Source: Phascolarctobacterium sp. ET69
GTDB lineage: Bacteria > Bacillota > Negativicutes > Acidaminococcales > Acidaminococcaceae
Length of the DNA stretch: 64,000 bases
Assembly (NCBI RefSeq): GCF_023336935.1
Contig: NZ_JAMBLR010000001.1
Span: forward strand, 434,001-498,000
Direction of reading: 5' to 3'
Below, piece by piece: positions 1 to 7,903 of the stretch (positions are counted from its first letter, which is position 1; each line of letters begins with the position of its first letter). A model generated the notes under the pieces. It was not told the origin of the DNA, made no database searches, and worked only from the letters and a program-made list of their open reading frames with translations. Position numbers and translations under genes: made by a program.

Positions 1-468
1 GTCAGCGCCGGTAGTGCCAATCTGTGCGGCAATGCGTTTGCCGGCAAGGTCCTCAATGCTCTTGATGTCGTTGTTGTCTTTTTTAACCATTACAATCAAG
101 CCGGAAGTATAGTAAGGGTCGCTCATGCCTACAGCCTGTTTTCTTTCGTCGGTAATGCTCATGCCAGCAATGGCAACATCAATATTACCGGTGTTCAGCG
201 CAGGAATCAATGCATCAAAACCCATATTGGCAATTTCAACTTTGTAGCCGAGTTTTTTGCCGATAGCGCGGATTAAATCCATATCAAAGCCTGCCAGTTC
301 ATCGCTGCCTTCTTTCTGGAATTCAAACGGAGCAAAAGTCGGTTCAGTTGCTACGCGCAAAACTTTCTCCGGCTGAGCCTTAGCTTCATCCTTGCTGCCG
401 CCGCAGCCTGCAACTGCCAGTGCCACAAGCATTAAAGCAGCCATTAAAAACACCAAATACTTTTTCAT
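1..468 (-). CDS. amino-acid ABC transporter substrate-binding lipoprotein (3' part outside window)
   Basis: Solute-binding protein of the polar amino-acid ABC family (SBP_bac_3), which captures an amino acid outside the membrane for import. The start is the ATG at 468, because a GGAGG at 477-481 is 8 bases upstream. The N-terminus is a lipoprotein signal (MKKYLVFLMAALML, then AVAGCGG with the lipid-modified Cys). The family motif GFDMDLIRAIGKKLGYKVEI and the segment DVAIAGMSIT are visible. The protein is cut by the window edge after about 156 residues. It is a close paralogue of the gene just upstream (580-1353), so this is a tandem duplication, and it has its own promoter. The ligand cannot be read from sequence. 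Confidence 0.9.
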   Translation of the reverse strand, partial: MKKYLVFLMAALMLVALAVAGCGGSKDEAKAQPEKVLRVATEPTFAPFEFQKEGSDELAGFDMDLIRAIGKKLGYKVEIANMGFDALIPALNTGNIDVAIAGMSITDERKQAVGMSDPYYTSGLIVMVKKDNNDIKSIEDLAGKRIAAQIGTTGAD

Positions 469-517
469 AAACATAACCTCCAACAGCATAAATTTACAAA
501 CTTTTATCTGTTAAAAT

Positions 518-546
518 ATTATAGCTCTAAAATACAGGTTAAGCAA
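518..546 (-). promoter_or_regulatory. sigma-A type promoter of the left binding-protein gene
   Basis: Minus-strand TTGCTT (541-546) and TATAAT (518-523) are separated by 17 bases and lie 50 bases upstream of the start codon at 468. The second binding-protein gene can therefore be transcribed independently of its upstream paralogue. Confidence 0.6.
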
Positions 547-579
547 CAAAAACTTTCAAAAAACCTGTATAAAAAACCA

Positions 580-1353
580 TTATTTAGCTTCGCCGAACCA
601 TTTATTGTAAATTTTATCAAATTCACCGTTCTGCTTCAGCTCATTAAGAGCCTTGTTAATATCGGCAGCCAGTTTGTCGTTGCCTTTCTTAACGGCAATA
701 CCGTAATCTTCGGCATTCAAAACTTCGCCGACGGTTTTAGCGTATTCACTGCCGCCCTGCGCTAAAAAGTATTTCAGCACAGGAGCATCATTAATAACAG
801 CGTCAGCCGCGCCGTTTTTCATTTCCAGCACAGCGCTGCCGTTATCGTTAAACGCAGTTACCTTGGCTCCTTCAACTTTTTCTGCGCGGAATGCGCCGGT
901 AGTGCCAATCTGCACGGCAATACGCTTGCCTTTTAAATCGTCAATGCTTTTAATATCGTTGTTATCTTTCGGTACCATTACCAAAAGTCCGGATTTATAA
1001 TACGGGTCAGAAAAAATTACCTGCTGCTTGCGTTCTTCAGTAATGCTCATGCCTGCCAGCGCAACATCAATGTTGTCTGCCTGCAAAGCAGGAATTAAAG
1101 CGTCAAAACCCATCGCGCTGATTTCCACTTTATAGCCGAGCTGTTTGCCGATAGCACGGATTAAATCCATGTCAAAACCGGTAAGTTCCTCGCTGCCTTC
1201 CGCCTGCATTTCAAACGGCGCAAAAGAAGGTTCAGTACCGACACGCAGTAATTTTTCACCGCCCGCCTGTTTCTCATCATTGCCGCCGCAGCCGGACGTA
1301 ACAAGCGCCATTGCCAGCATGGCCGCCATTAATAATGCCAAAAACTTTTTCAT
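580..1353 (-). CDS. amino-acid ABC transporter substrate-binding lipoprotein
   Basis: Periplasmic or surface solute-binding protein of the SBP_bac_3 family, 257 aa, a normal length. Start at ATG 1353 with a GGAGGGAGA ribosome site at 1361-1369; an in-frame start at 1371 lies upstream of that site and is rejected. It has a lipoprotein signal peptide with the Cys in VTSGCGG. Ligand-site landmarks include FAPFEM, GFDMDLIRAIGKQLGY and the GKRIAVQIGTTGA loop. No permease or ATPase gene is adjacent in the window. The paralogue at 1-468 differs mainly in the C-terminal lobe facing the ligand, so the two may bind different amino acids (inference). Confidence 0.93.
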   Translation of the reverse strand: MKKFLALLMAAMLAMALVTSGCGGNDEKQAGGEKLLRVGTEPSFAPFEMQAEGSEELTGFDMDLIRAIGKQLGYKVEISAMGFDALIPALQADNIDVALAGMSITEERKQQVIFSDPYYKSGLLVMVPKDNNDIKSIDDLKGKRIAVQIGTTGAFRAEKVEGAKVTAFNDNGSAVLEMKNGAADAVINDAPVLKYFLAQGGSEYAKTVGEVLNAEDYGIAVKKGNDKLAADINKALNELKQNGEFDKIYNKWFGEAK

Positions 1354-1404
1354 CAGGTTATCTCCCTCCAATATTCTGCCAACAGGCAGGTTATAATAAT
1401 GTAT

Positions 1405-1433
1405 ATTATAAAACTAAAAGCCCTTCTGCACAA
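1405..1433 (-). promoter_or_regulatory. promoter of the 580-1353 gene
   Basis: Minus strand TTGTGC (1428-1433), 17 bases, TATAAT (1405-1410), 52 bases upstream of the ATG at 1353. Confidence 0.55.
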
Positions 1434-1472
1434 GCAAAAATATGCAAAAAAGGCTAATTTTTATAAAATAAA

Positions 1473-1677
1473 GCAACTCAGCTGACCTGGTCTTCGCCCC
1501 CACACCCGCCTGCTGGGAGGTTCGCTCCTAAGCAACATGCTCCCCACTACTGCTCCTCTCGCTTTTCGCGGCAGGACTTACTTCTAAGCTGCGCCGTGCT
1601 CACAGTAATTTTTACTGCTTACGTGGATCGTTTTGCCCGCAACTGGCATCGACTTTCAACCACAGACCTGAGCTGCA
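1473..1677 (-). ncRNA. structured small RNA, possibly 6S-like
   Basis: About 205 bases without an ORF, on the minus strand. A promoter (TTGCAA at 1705-1710, 16 bases, TATAAT at 1683-1688) would start transcription almost exactly at the 5' arm of a 9-bp closing stem: GCAGCTCAG (1668-1676) pairs with CTGAGTTGC (1473-1481). Inside are further short hairpins, for example one with a CGAA loop and an A/T-rich one near 1601-1618. A T-rich tract follows the closing stem. Size, closing stem and single-gene transcription fit 6S RNA, but I cannot confirm the family. SRP RNA and RNase P were considered and their signature motifs are absent. Confidence 0.5.
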
Positions 1678-1682
1678 TTTTA

Positions 1683-1710
1683 ATTATAGCGACTAATAGA
1701 TTTTTTGCAA
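1683..1710 (-). promoter_or_regulatory. promoter of the small RNA
   Basis: Minus strand TTGCAA, 16 bases, TATAAT; the predicted start point falls on the closing stem of the RNA at 1473-1677. Confidence 0.65.
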
Positions 1711-1742
1711 TACCTGTGGCTAAAAAATTTATAAAATGCTCT

Positions 1743-1770
1743 TTGATATTTTGCCGCGTTGTAGTATACT
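1743..1770 (+). promoter_or_regulatory. promoter of the HD-GYP gene
   Basis: Plus strand TTGATA (1743-1748), 16 bases, TATACT (1765-1770), 50 bases before the ATG at 1820. It is divergent from the small-RNA promoter. Confidence 0.6.
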
Positions 1771-1819
1771 ATTATGTGCAAGATTTGATTGGACGGATTT
1801 TTTACAGGATGGTTGTTTT

Positions 1820-2425
1820 ATGATTGCTTTACCCCAGACACTGGATTTTCCACGCGAAAATAACATACGTGAAATATGCAACTCGCTTTTAACGCTGCTG
1901 CAAAAAAAGGATACGGGTTTATACATGCACAGCCAGCAGGTTGCCAACTATTCGGCATGCATTGCGGCCAAGCTCGGCCTGCCCGCCGCAGAAATAGCTT
2001 CCATTAAAAGCGCCGCGCTTCTGCACGATATCGGGCATCTTTCCGTGCCTAACACGATTTTAAAAAAATCGCCTTATTTAAGCACGCGCGAGATGGCTAC
2101 CTATAAACGCCACTGCCAGGCAGGTGCCAGTATGCTCGAAAATATTCCGGAATTTTCGCATATTATCGATATTATTTACAGCCACCACGAAAAGTGGGAC
2201 GGCACCGGCTACCCCAAGCGTTTAAAGGGCGTAAACATACCGCTGGGAGCGCGTATAATCGCCGTAGCCAATTATTACGACCGCATTGTAAACCCCTGTA
2301 CCCATTACTGGCAAAAAACGCCTATGGAAGCAATTAAAGAAATGAACGATAAAGCGGGCACCGATTTTGACCCCAATGTTGTGCGTGCGTTTTTAGAATC
2401 AATAATACCGAGCAAAATACGGTAG
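1820..2425 (+). CDS. HD-GYP domain phosphohydrolase
   Basis: HD-GYP proteins usually hydrolyse the second messenger cyclic di-GMP. The 201-aa product is essentially only this domain. Metal-site motifs visible are the HD pair in LLHDIGHL and the extended HHEKWDGTGYPKRLKG, with the GYP triad intact; H-S-QQ near the N-terminus matches the first conserved His. No signal peptide, membrane segment or receiver domain is present, so it is probably cytosolic. The start at ATG 1820 is preferred over a longer frame because AGGA lies just upstream and the longer version would cover the promoter. A strong terminator follows, so the gene is monocistronic. Confidence 0.9.
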   Translation: MIALPQTLDFPRENNIREICNSLLTLLQKKDTGLYMHSQQVANYSACIAAKLGLPAAEIASIKSAALLHDIGHLSVPNTILKKSPYLSTREMATYKRHCQAGASMLENIPEFSHIIDIIYSHHEKWDGTGYPKRLKGVNIPLGARIIAVANYYDRIVNPCTHYWQKTPMEAIKEMNDKAGTDFDPNVVRAFLESIIPSKIR

Positions 2426-2453
2426 AAATTTATAAAAGTTTAAAGTTAATATT

Positions 2454-2498
2454 AACTCATCATCATTCAAGAAACTATCTTCTTAATGATGATGAGTT
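2454..2498 (+). terminator. rho-independent terminator of the HD-GYP gene
   Basis: 14-bp stem, arms 2454-2467 and 2485-2498 (AACTCATCATCATT and its complement), followed by TTTTTTATA. Confidence 0.85.
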
Positions 2499-2627
2499 TT
2501 TTATATTTTGCTAATTTTATTATTTCTCTTCTGATGACATCATAGCTCTAGCATATATAATTGTTTTAATATTCTCACGTTTCCCCATAATTAAAGTTTT
2601 CACCCAAATCTATAATCATTAGTTTCT

Positions 2628-3701
2628 TTAGAATTTTGATGGAACTTTTCTTTTTCGTAAATCCAAAACAGCAATATTTATATACATTTGAATTTCATCA
2701 GTATAAACATTTTCGCGGATAAATTTATAAGCTGTATTATATTCACTATCTGTAAAACATGCAATTAAATAAAATGCATTTTTACAATTTGAAGCGTACA
2801 TATATTTTGTTAACTGGTTTTCATAACCTTTTTTCAAATACGAACTGTTTGCTCGTTTTACTTCTATCAAAATTTTTTCTTTTTCATTATCATTTTTTAA
2901 TAATAAAAAATCAACTTTACCATTTCCAACTAAAGCTTCCCGCGTTATTTCAATATCTTTATTATGAAAATAAGCATCCATTATATTTTCTAAAATCAAA
3001 TGAATTCTTTCTTCGTTTACCGGCCGATTATCTACCCAAAATAATTGATTCAAATTACCGTTATGAATCCTGTTTTCTATATAATCTAATAATGAAGAAA
3101 TTTCACCACTCAGCGTAATGTGTTTTGTCTTATATTGTTTTTGTATATCTAAAGGTAATATTTCAAAATAATAATCTAAGTTTATACCTAATTTATCTTC
3201 AATAAGTGTACTGCCCATTTTATGATTATTATATATTAAATCCAAAAACAAAAAATCCATATCAATAAACAAATTATCAGCGTAACTATTAATATCATAA
3301 TACATATCTTTTAAATCTTTTAAATTAAAATCATCATCAATTTCATTCATATCATCTATTGCAGCTTTTTTAATCATTTTCCTTAATTTTTTATTGAAAT
3401 ACAATTTTTTAAATTTAGGACAATCACTTTGAATATCTGACATATATTCAAGAAATCCATTTAAAGCAATCTCATGAAACGCTGTCATTTCATGATAAAA
3501 TTTATCATTAGTCCATTGATACAATTCTTTTAAAATCTTAATACATTCATTATATTGTTCTCTATATAAATATTTAGGATATATACATTCAGCCATATCA
3601 AAAATAACTTCTTCATCTTCAACCCCAAATATCTCTATTTCTAAAAAATCATGAATTATATAATTATATAATTCAAAATGTTTAGTATTGAATAAAATCA
3701 T
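2628..3701 (-). CDS. hypothetical protein with C-terminal PD-(D/E)XK-like nuclease motif
   Basis: 357 aa, strikingly A/T-rich and Lys/Asn/Ile-rich compared with its neighbours. The first ~200 residues are helical and unrecognised. Around residues 260-285 the order GNGKVDFLLLK then ILIEVKRAN matches the D ... (D/E)xK active-site pattern of the PD-(D/E)XK nuclease superfamily (DUF3883/DUF4263-like restriction folds); this is pattern matching only. The gene stands alone between an HD-GYP gene and the 3' end of a tRNA cluster, with AT-rich flanks and a paired direct repeat at 3847-3866. These features suggest acquisition by transfer, perhaps as a single-gene defence element (inference). Confidence 0.7.
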   Translation of the reverse strand: MILFNTKHFELYNYIIHDFLEIEIFGVEDEEVIFDMAECIYPKYLYREQYNECIKILKELYQWTNDKFYHEMTAFHEIALNGFLEYMSDIQSDCPKFKKLYFNKKLRKMIKKAAIDDMNEIDDDFNLKDLKDMYYDINSYADNLFIDMDFLFLDLIYNNHKMGSTLIEDKLGINLDYYFEILPLDIQKQYKTKHITLSGEISSLLDYIENRIHNGNLNQLFWVDNRPVNEERIHLILENIMDAYFHNKDIEITREALVGNGKVDFLLLKNDNEKEKILIEVKRANSSYLKKGYENQLTKYMYASNCKNAFYLIACFTDSEYNTAYKFIRENVYTDEIQMYINIAVLDLRKRKVPSKF

Positions 3702-3846
3702 TCTCTTTCCTCCTTATATCACGATAATATTTAATTAAAATATAGTTATTATAATCAATTTTAAAAATTATACATCATTATATCATTCATGATTACTAAT
3801 TCAAATAACAATTTTTTAATGATTTTGTCAAGTTTTTAAGGTACAA

Positions 3847-3866
3847 TTGACCTCGCGTTGACCTCA
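3847..3866. repeat. paired 8-bp direct repeat, 11-bp period, next to tRNA-Arg
   Basis: TTGACCTC occurs at 3847-3854 and 3858-3865, exactly 11 bp apart, 76 bp from the 3' end of tRNA-Arg. The spacing is one helical turn, as in arm-type sites of tyrosine integrases. Similar pairs occur at 28088-28106 and 28276-28295. Confidence 0.5.
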
Positions 3867-3909
3867 AAGAACGCCGACCTTTTGTTCCCACACAAAAAAA
3901 AGAAAAAGC

Positions 3910-3927
3910 CGTGGAAGTCACTCCACG
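3910..3927 (-). terminator. terminator after the tRNA cluster
   Basis: 6-bp stem (arms 3910-3915 and 3922-3927) followed on the minus strand by GGCTTTTTC and a longer T tract. Confidence 0.65.
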
Positions 3928-3941
3928 ACTGTGTTTTAAAA

Positions 3942-4018
<77 letters not shown>

Positions 4019-4021
4019 ATT

Positions 4022-4095
4022 TGGAGCGGGCGATGGGAATCGAACCCACAACATCAGCTTGGAAGGCTGAGGTTTTACCACTAAACTACACCCGC
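4022..4095 (-). tRNA. tRNA-Gly (anticodon TCC)
   Basis: 74 bases with encoded CCA; acceptor GCGGGTG; anticodon loop CTTCCAA; T-arm GGTTCGATTCC. Only 3 bases separate it from tRNA-Arg. Confidence 0.95.
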
Positions 4096-4112
4096 AATAT
4101 AAAATTTTCTTC

Positions 4113-4189
4113 TGGTCGGAGCGGCAGGATTCGAACCTGCGACCCCCTGTTCCCAAGACAGGTGCTCTACCAAGCTGAGCCACGCCCCG
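4113..4189 (-). tRNA. tRNA-Pro (anticodon TGG)
   Basis: 77 bases with encoded CCA; 5' CGGGGCG; anticodon loop CTTGGGA; T-arm GGTTCGAATCC. First gene of the cluster, just downstream of the symporter gene. Confidence 0.95.
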
Positions 4190-4226
4190 AACACAACGTA
4201 TATTATACCGTTTCAGAAGTTAAAAG

Positions 4227-5600
4227 TCAAGCATTTTCCTTTGCTTTTGTTTCTTTCAAATGCTGCTGGTAAAGTTTTGTTTCGGCAACAACAACGCCGC
4301 TTAAAGCCAGCAGTGCAATAAGGTTAGGTATTGCCATTAAGCCGTTAACAATATCTGCCAAAATCCAAATTGCTTCCAGTTTTAAAAACGGGCCGCAGGC
4401 AACAAGAATGATAAAAATAATACGGTAAGGCAAAATTGCTTTAACGCCAATTAAATATTCAACGCAGCGTTCGCCGTAATAGTTCCAGCCAAGAATGGTT
4501 GTAAACGCAAACAGTACAAGTCCTACTAAAAGCAGGATACTGCCGAAAGCAGGAAGACCCATCGAGAAAGCCTGTTCCGTCATTGCAGCGCCGTTAAGGT
4601 CACCTTTCCAGACGCCGGTTACTACCAAAGTAAGGCCGGTAAGAGTACAAATAATAATGGTATCAATAAATGTACCGGTCATAGAAACGAGGCCCTGTTC
4701 CGCAGGCCATTTTGTTTTTGCTGCCGCTGCTACAATCGGCGCACTGCCAAGGCCGGATTCATTGGAGAAAACGCCGCGTGCTACGCCGTTGCGCATTGCC
4801 ATCATAACAGTTGCGCCAAGGAAACCGCCGGTTGCTGCCGTGCCGGTAAAAGCACCGTCAATTACGCTTGCAAAAGCAGAAGGAATCTGGTCGGCAAAGA
4901 TAATTAAAATGCCAACGGTTGTAATTAAATACAGCATTGCCATAAAAGGCACAATTTTAGATGCTACGTTTGCAATGCTCTGCAAACCGCCGATGGTAAT
5001 TACTGCAACCAGAACGGTAATGGCAATGCCTGTGTAAGTAACAGGTATGCCTGCGGTAATCTGCGTAATTTCTACAATGGAGTTTACCTGTGCAAAGGTA
5101 CCAATACCAAAGTAAGCACACAAAACACCGAACGCAGCAAACAAAATTGCAAGCGGCCTGTATTTTTTGCCCATACCTTTTTCAATATAATACATAGGTC
5201 CGCCGGAAATATTGCCGTTGGCGTCTACCGTGCGGTATTTAACGGCAAGCAGGCATTCAGCATATTTGGTAGCCATACCAAAAAACGCTGCCATCCACAT
5301 CCAGAACAAAGCGCCAGGGCCGCCTGCTTTAATAGCCGTTGCCACGCCTACAATATTGCCTGTGCCGACAGTTGCGGCAAGTGCCGTACAAAGGGCCTTA
5401 AAACTGTTTACATCGCCGTGGCCGTCATTTTTGGCAAAAAAGATAAGTTTTAAAGCATCGCCAAGTTTAAAAACCTGAAGCAGCTTTAAACGGATGGTAA
5501 GCCAGATGCCGGTGCCAACCAGCAGCACCAAAAGCGGCGGTCCCCATACAAAAGTATCAATCGTGTTCAATAGTGCAATAACTTCTTCGTTGTTAAACAA
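4227..5600 (-). CDS. Na+:alanine/glycine symporter (AGCS family)
   Basis: 457-aa inner-membrane carrier with about 11 hydrophobic segments that imports alanine or glycine with Na+. The AGCS signatures are obvious: FVWGPPLLVLLVGTGIWLTI at the start, AATVGTGNIVGVATAI, GPGALFWMWMAAFFGMATKYAE, and FSNESGLGSAPI. The start is probably TTG 5600, with GGGAG about 7 bases upstream. A tandem glycine riboswitch and a terminator hairpin precede it, so expression is set by glycine and glycine is the likely substrate. It is closely related to the next gene at 5961-7313. The three tRNAs follow it. Confidence 0.93.
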   Translation of the reverse strand: MFNNEEVIALLNTIDTFVWGPPLLVLLVGTGIWLTIRLKLLQVFKLGDALKLIFFAKNDGHGDVNSFKALCTALAATVGTGNIVGVATAIKAGGPGALFWMWMAAFFGMATKYAECLLAVKYRTVDANGNISGGPMYYIEKGMGKKYRPLAILFAAFGVLCAYFGIGTFAQVNSIVEITQITAGIPVTYTGIAITVLVAVITIGGLQSIANVASKIVPFMAMLYLITTVGILIIFADQIPSAFASVIDGAFTGTAATGGFLGATVMMAMRNGVARGVFSNESGLGSAPIVAAAAKTKWPAEQGLVSMTGTFIDTIIICTLTGLTLVVTGVWKGDLNGAAMTEQAFSMGLPAFGSILLLVGLVLFAFTTILGWNYYGERCVEYLIGVKAILPYRIIFIILVACGPFLKLEAIWILADIVNGLMAIPNLIALLALSGVVVAETKLYQQHLKETKAKENA

Positions 5601-5636
5601 TTTTTACTCCCTCTTCCCTGTTTAGTAAAATAAAAA

Positions 5637-5663
5637 CCGCCGGACAAATCCCAAATCCGGCGG
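5637..5663 (-). terminator. regulated terminator between glycine riboswitch and symporter
   Basis: 8-bp GC-rich stem (arms 5637-5644 and 5656-5663, CCGCCGGA/TCCGGCGG) followed on the minus strand by TTTTTATTTTA. It lies between the aptamers and the start codon, so it is likely the expression platform. Confidence 0.75.
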
Positions 5664-5709
5664 CAATAATAAGCAGGCAAATAATAATATAAATATATTA
5701 TTTACGCTT

Positions 5710-5882
5710 AAAGCTCTGTCCTTTGGCCTGAGAGATAAGGGGCGTTGCTTCCCCGTGCACCTTCGGCACCCTTTTAGTGGGATTCTCCAGAGATGTGTCC
5801 ACATACGGTTCTCACCGGCAACCCGGCACCTGAGAGTTTACTCCTTCGGTAGAAAAATTTCTTCTCCCATATGCTTCATCCA
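5710..5882 (-). promoter_or_regulatory. tandem glycine riboswitch (two aptamers)
   Basis: On the minus strand the RNA reads ATGGGAGAAG ... CTACCGAAGGAGTAAA, then CTCTCAGGTGCC as the first aptamer. A second copy follows with TCTGGAGAATCCC, GTGCCGAAGGTGCA and ATCTCTCAGG, then CCAAAGGACAGAG. These are the conserved blocks of the glycine (gcvT) aptamer, twice, joined by a short linker. The whole 360-base gap between the two symporter genes is this leader plus its terminator. Whether glycine turns the gene on or off cannot be told from sequence. Confidence 0.9.
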
Positions 5883-5960
5883 CTGCGATATTCATTTCTA
5901 ATTATTTTAACACAAACTCTAATAATTGCAAGTAGTTTGTTTACAGTTTTTCAGATTTTT

Positions 5961-7313
5961 TTATTTTAAATAATCTTTGTTTTCATCAAGATGTTTAAAA
6001 TATAACTTTGTTTCTTTTACTATTACACCGGTTAAAAGCAGCAGTGCAATAAGGTTAGGCAGCGCCATCAGCCCGTTGGCAATATCGGCAATAATCCAAA
6101 TCATTTCCAGTTTTAAAAATGCGCCGCAGGCAACCATGGCAATAAAGAAAAGACGATAAGGAATAATAGCTTTTACGCCTAAAAGATATGCAATGCAGCG
6201 TTCGCCGTAATAGTTCCAGCCAAGAATGGTTGTAAACGCAAACAGCACGAGGCCAATCATTAAAAGCATATTGCCTAATACCGGGAAAACCATCGTAAAT
6301 GCGCTCTGCGTCATTGCAGCGCCGTTTAAGTCGCCGCTCCATACGCCGGAAACGATAATAGTAAGGCCTGTCATAGTACAAATAATAATGGTATCAATAA
6401 AAGTACCGGTCATGGAAATAAGCCCCTGTTCGGCAGGCCATTTTGTTTTCGCTGCCGCAGCTACAATCGGCGCACTGCCGAGGCCGGATTCATTGGAGAA
6501 CAAGCCGCGGGCAATACCGTTGCGCATTGCAAACATCATCGTTGCGCCCAAAAAGCCGCCGGTTGCTGCCGTACCTGTAAAAGCATCATGCAGAACCATT
6601 GCAATAGCTCCCGGAAGTGCATCACGGAACATAAACAGAATGGCCATGGTCGTAATAACATACAGCGCAGCCATAAACGGAACGATTTTATCAGCAACCA
6701 CTGCTATGCTTTTTAACCCGCCAAGGGTAATAACCGCAACCAATACGGTAAGTGCGATAGATGTGTAAAGTACAGGAATCTGCGCACCGGCGTTGGTAAT
6801 TTCAACAATTGCATTTACCTGGGTAAATGTGCCGCTGCCGAAGCAGGCGCAAATCGTACCGGCTACCGCGAAGAAAATTGCCAGCGGGCGGTGTTGCCTG
6901 CCAAGACCTTTTTCAATATAGTACATCGGGCCGCCGCCGATATGGCCGTTAGCGTCAATAGTACGGTATTTAACAGCCAAAACGCCTTCGGCATACTTGG
7001 TTGCCATACCAAAAAACGCAGCCATCCACATCCAGAACAGAGCACCAGGGCCGCCGGCTTTAATTGCCGTTGCCACGCCAACAATATTGCCTGTGCCTAC
7101 TGTTGCAGCAAGTGCCGTACACAGCGCTTTAAAACTGTCAACATCGCCATGGCCCTCGTTTTTAGCCTTAAAAATCAATTTTAAAGCAAGCGGCAAACGT
7201 AAAACCTGAATCATGTTTAACCTGATTGTCAGCCAAATACCGGTACCCACCAGCAAGCACAAAAGCGGTGGTCCCCACACAAACGCATCAACCTCATTTA
7301 AAAATTCCAGCAT
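5961..7313 (-). CDS. second Na+:alanine/glycine symporter (AGCS family)
   Basis: 450 aa, same topology and signatures as 4227-5600 (FVWGPPLLCLLVGTGIWLTI, AATVGTGNIVGVATAI, FSNESGLGSAPI), so the pair arose by tandem duplication. Unlike the first gene it has no riboswitch. Its 5' region holds a conventional promoter instead. The leader of the first gene has no terminator for this one ahead of it, so read-through is possible. The differing regulation suggests that one copy answers to glycine and the other supplies baseline uptake, perhaps of alanine (inference). Confidence 0.93.
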   Translation of the reverse strand: MLEFLNEVDAFVWGPPLLCLLVGTGIWLTIRLNMIQVLRLPLALKLIFKAKNEGHGDVDSFKALCTALAATVGTGNIVGVATAIKAGGPGALFWMWMAAFFGMATKYAEGVLAVKYRTIDANGHIGGGPMYYIEKGLGRQHRPLAIFFAVAGTICACFGSGTFTQVNAIVEITNAGAQIPVLYTSIALTVLVAVITLGGLKSIAVVADKIVPFMAALYVITTMAILFMFRDALPGAIAMVLHDAFTGTAATGGFLGATMMFAMRNGIARGLFSNESGLGSAPIVAAAAKTKWPAEQGLISMTGTFIDTIIICTMTGLTIIVSGVWSGDLNGAAMTQSAFTMVFPVLGNMLLMIGLVLFAFTTILGWNYYGERCIAYLLGVKAIIPYRLFFIAMVACGAFLKLEMIWIIADIANGLMALPNLIALLLLTGVIVKETKLYFKHLDENKDYLK

Positions 7314-7411
7314 AGTATCTCCCTTTCATAGCAAAATCATAAGCAGCTCAAAAATTAACATCTTGTAAAAACTAAGAGCAATTTTATCGCTATTATGTAA
7401 ACACATTCTTT

Positions 7412-7440
7412 ATTTTACAGAACAACTTATAACTTTGCAA
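7412..7440 (-). promoter_or_regulatory. promoter of the second AGCS symporter
   Basis: Minus strand TTGCAA (7435-7440), 17 bases, TAAAAT (7412-7417), about 100 bases upstream of the ATG at 7313. No riboswitch motif is seen in this leader. Confidence 0.5.
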
Positions 7441-7499
7441 GACTTTTACAAAAGTATACTTGTATGCAAAATACCGGTATGCGTTAAAACAAAAAACAA

Positions 7500-7525
7500 C
7501 CCTTCCTGCCGTTAAGCAGAAAGGG
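7500..7525 (-). terminator. terminator after the DUF3870-like gene
   Basis: 10-bp stem with one mismatch (arms 7500-7509 and 7516-7525), then TTGTTTTTTG on the minus strand. Confidence 0.75.
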
Positions 7526-7538
7526 CTGCCCTGATAAA

Positions 7539-7889
7539 TCAATCGTAATAATCAATGCCTTCTCCGTTTTTGTGGCTGATGAATTTGTCGTTAAGCATAC
7601 GCACAGCCGTTAATACGGCTTTTTTGGCACTTGCCTGATAATGCTTTTCAATCATGGCGTTCAATTCATCAAGGCCATCATTCATATTGTAGCCTACAAG
7701 CATTTTAGCGATAAAATCGCTGGCAAGTTTGGTTGCAAGCGTACATTCCGCCTGCAAAATACGGCCGGTATGCATGTCAATTTCCACCACTACGCCAATT
7801 ACTTTATGTACTTCGTATGCCGTAATTCCCGCCGGCAATTTGGCATAGGCAGAAAAAATAACACTGCTGCGCTGCGTAGCATCAAGCAT
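7539..7889 (-). CDS. DUF3870-like small protein
   Basis: 116-aa cytosolic protein resembling the DUF3870 family (segments SAYAKLPAGITAYE, VVVEIDMHTGRI, DFIAKMLVGYNM). Its function is unknown; members often sit beside catabolic or signalling genes. The start ATG 7889 has AGGAGG 9 bases upstream. It follows the P-loop/Asp23-like gene by 14 bases, so the two are one transcription unit ending at the terminator at 7500-7525. Confidence 0.75.
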   Translation of the reverse strand: MLDATQRSSVIFSAYAKLPAGITAYEVHKVIGVVVEIDMHTGRILQAECTLATKLASDFIAKMLVGYNMNDGLDELNAMIEKHYQASAKKAVLTAVRMLNDKFISHKNGEGIDYYD

Positions 7890-7903
7890 CTGCAATTTCC
7901 TCC

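Noticed and set aside
1473-1677. SRP RNA
   Set aside because: ACCAGGTCAG is present but the required GGAAGGAAGCAGC loop of domain IV is not, and the position of the motif in the fold is wrong.
3847-3866. Sigma -35 elements (TTGACC) in tandem
   Set aside because: No matching -10 element at 16-18 bases on either strand.
5730-5830. Short reading frame inside the glycine riboswitch leader
   Set aside because: The conserved aptamer blocks explain the sequence; no ribosome site.
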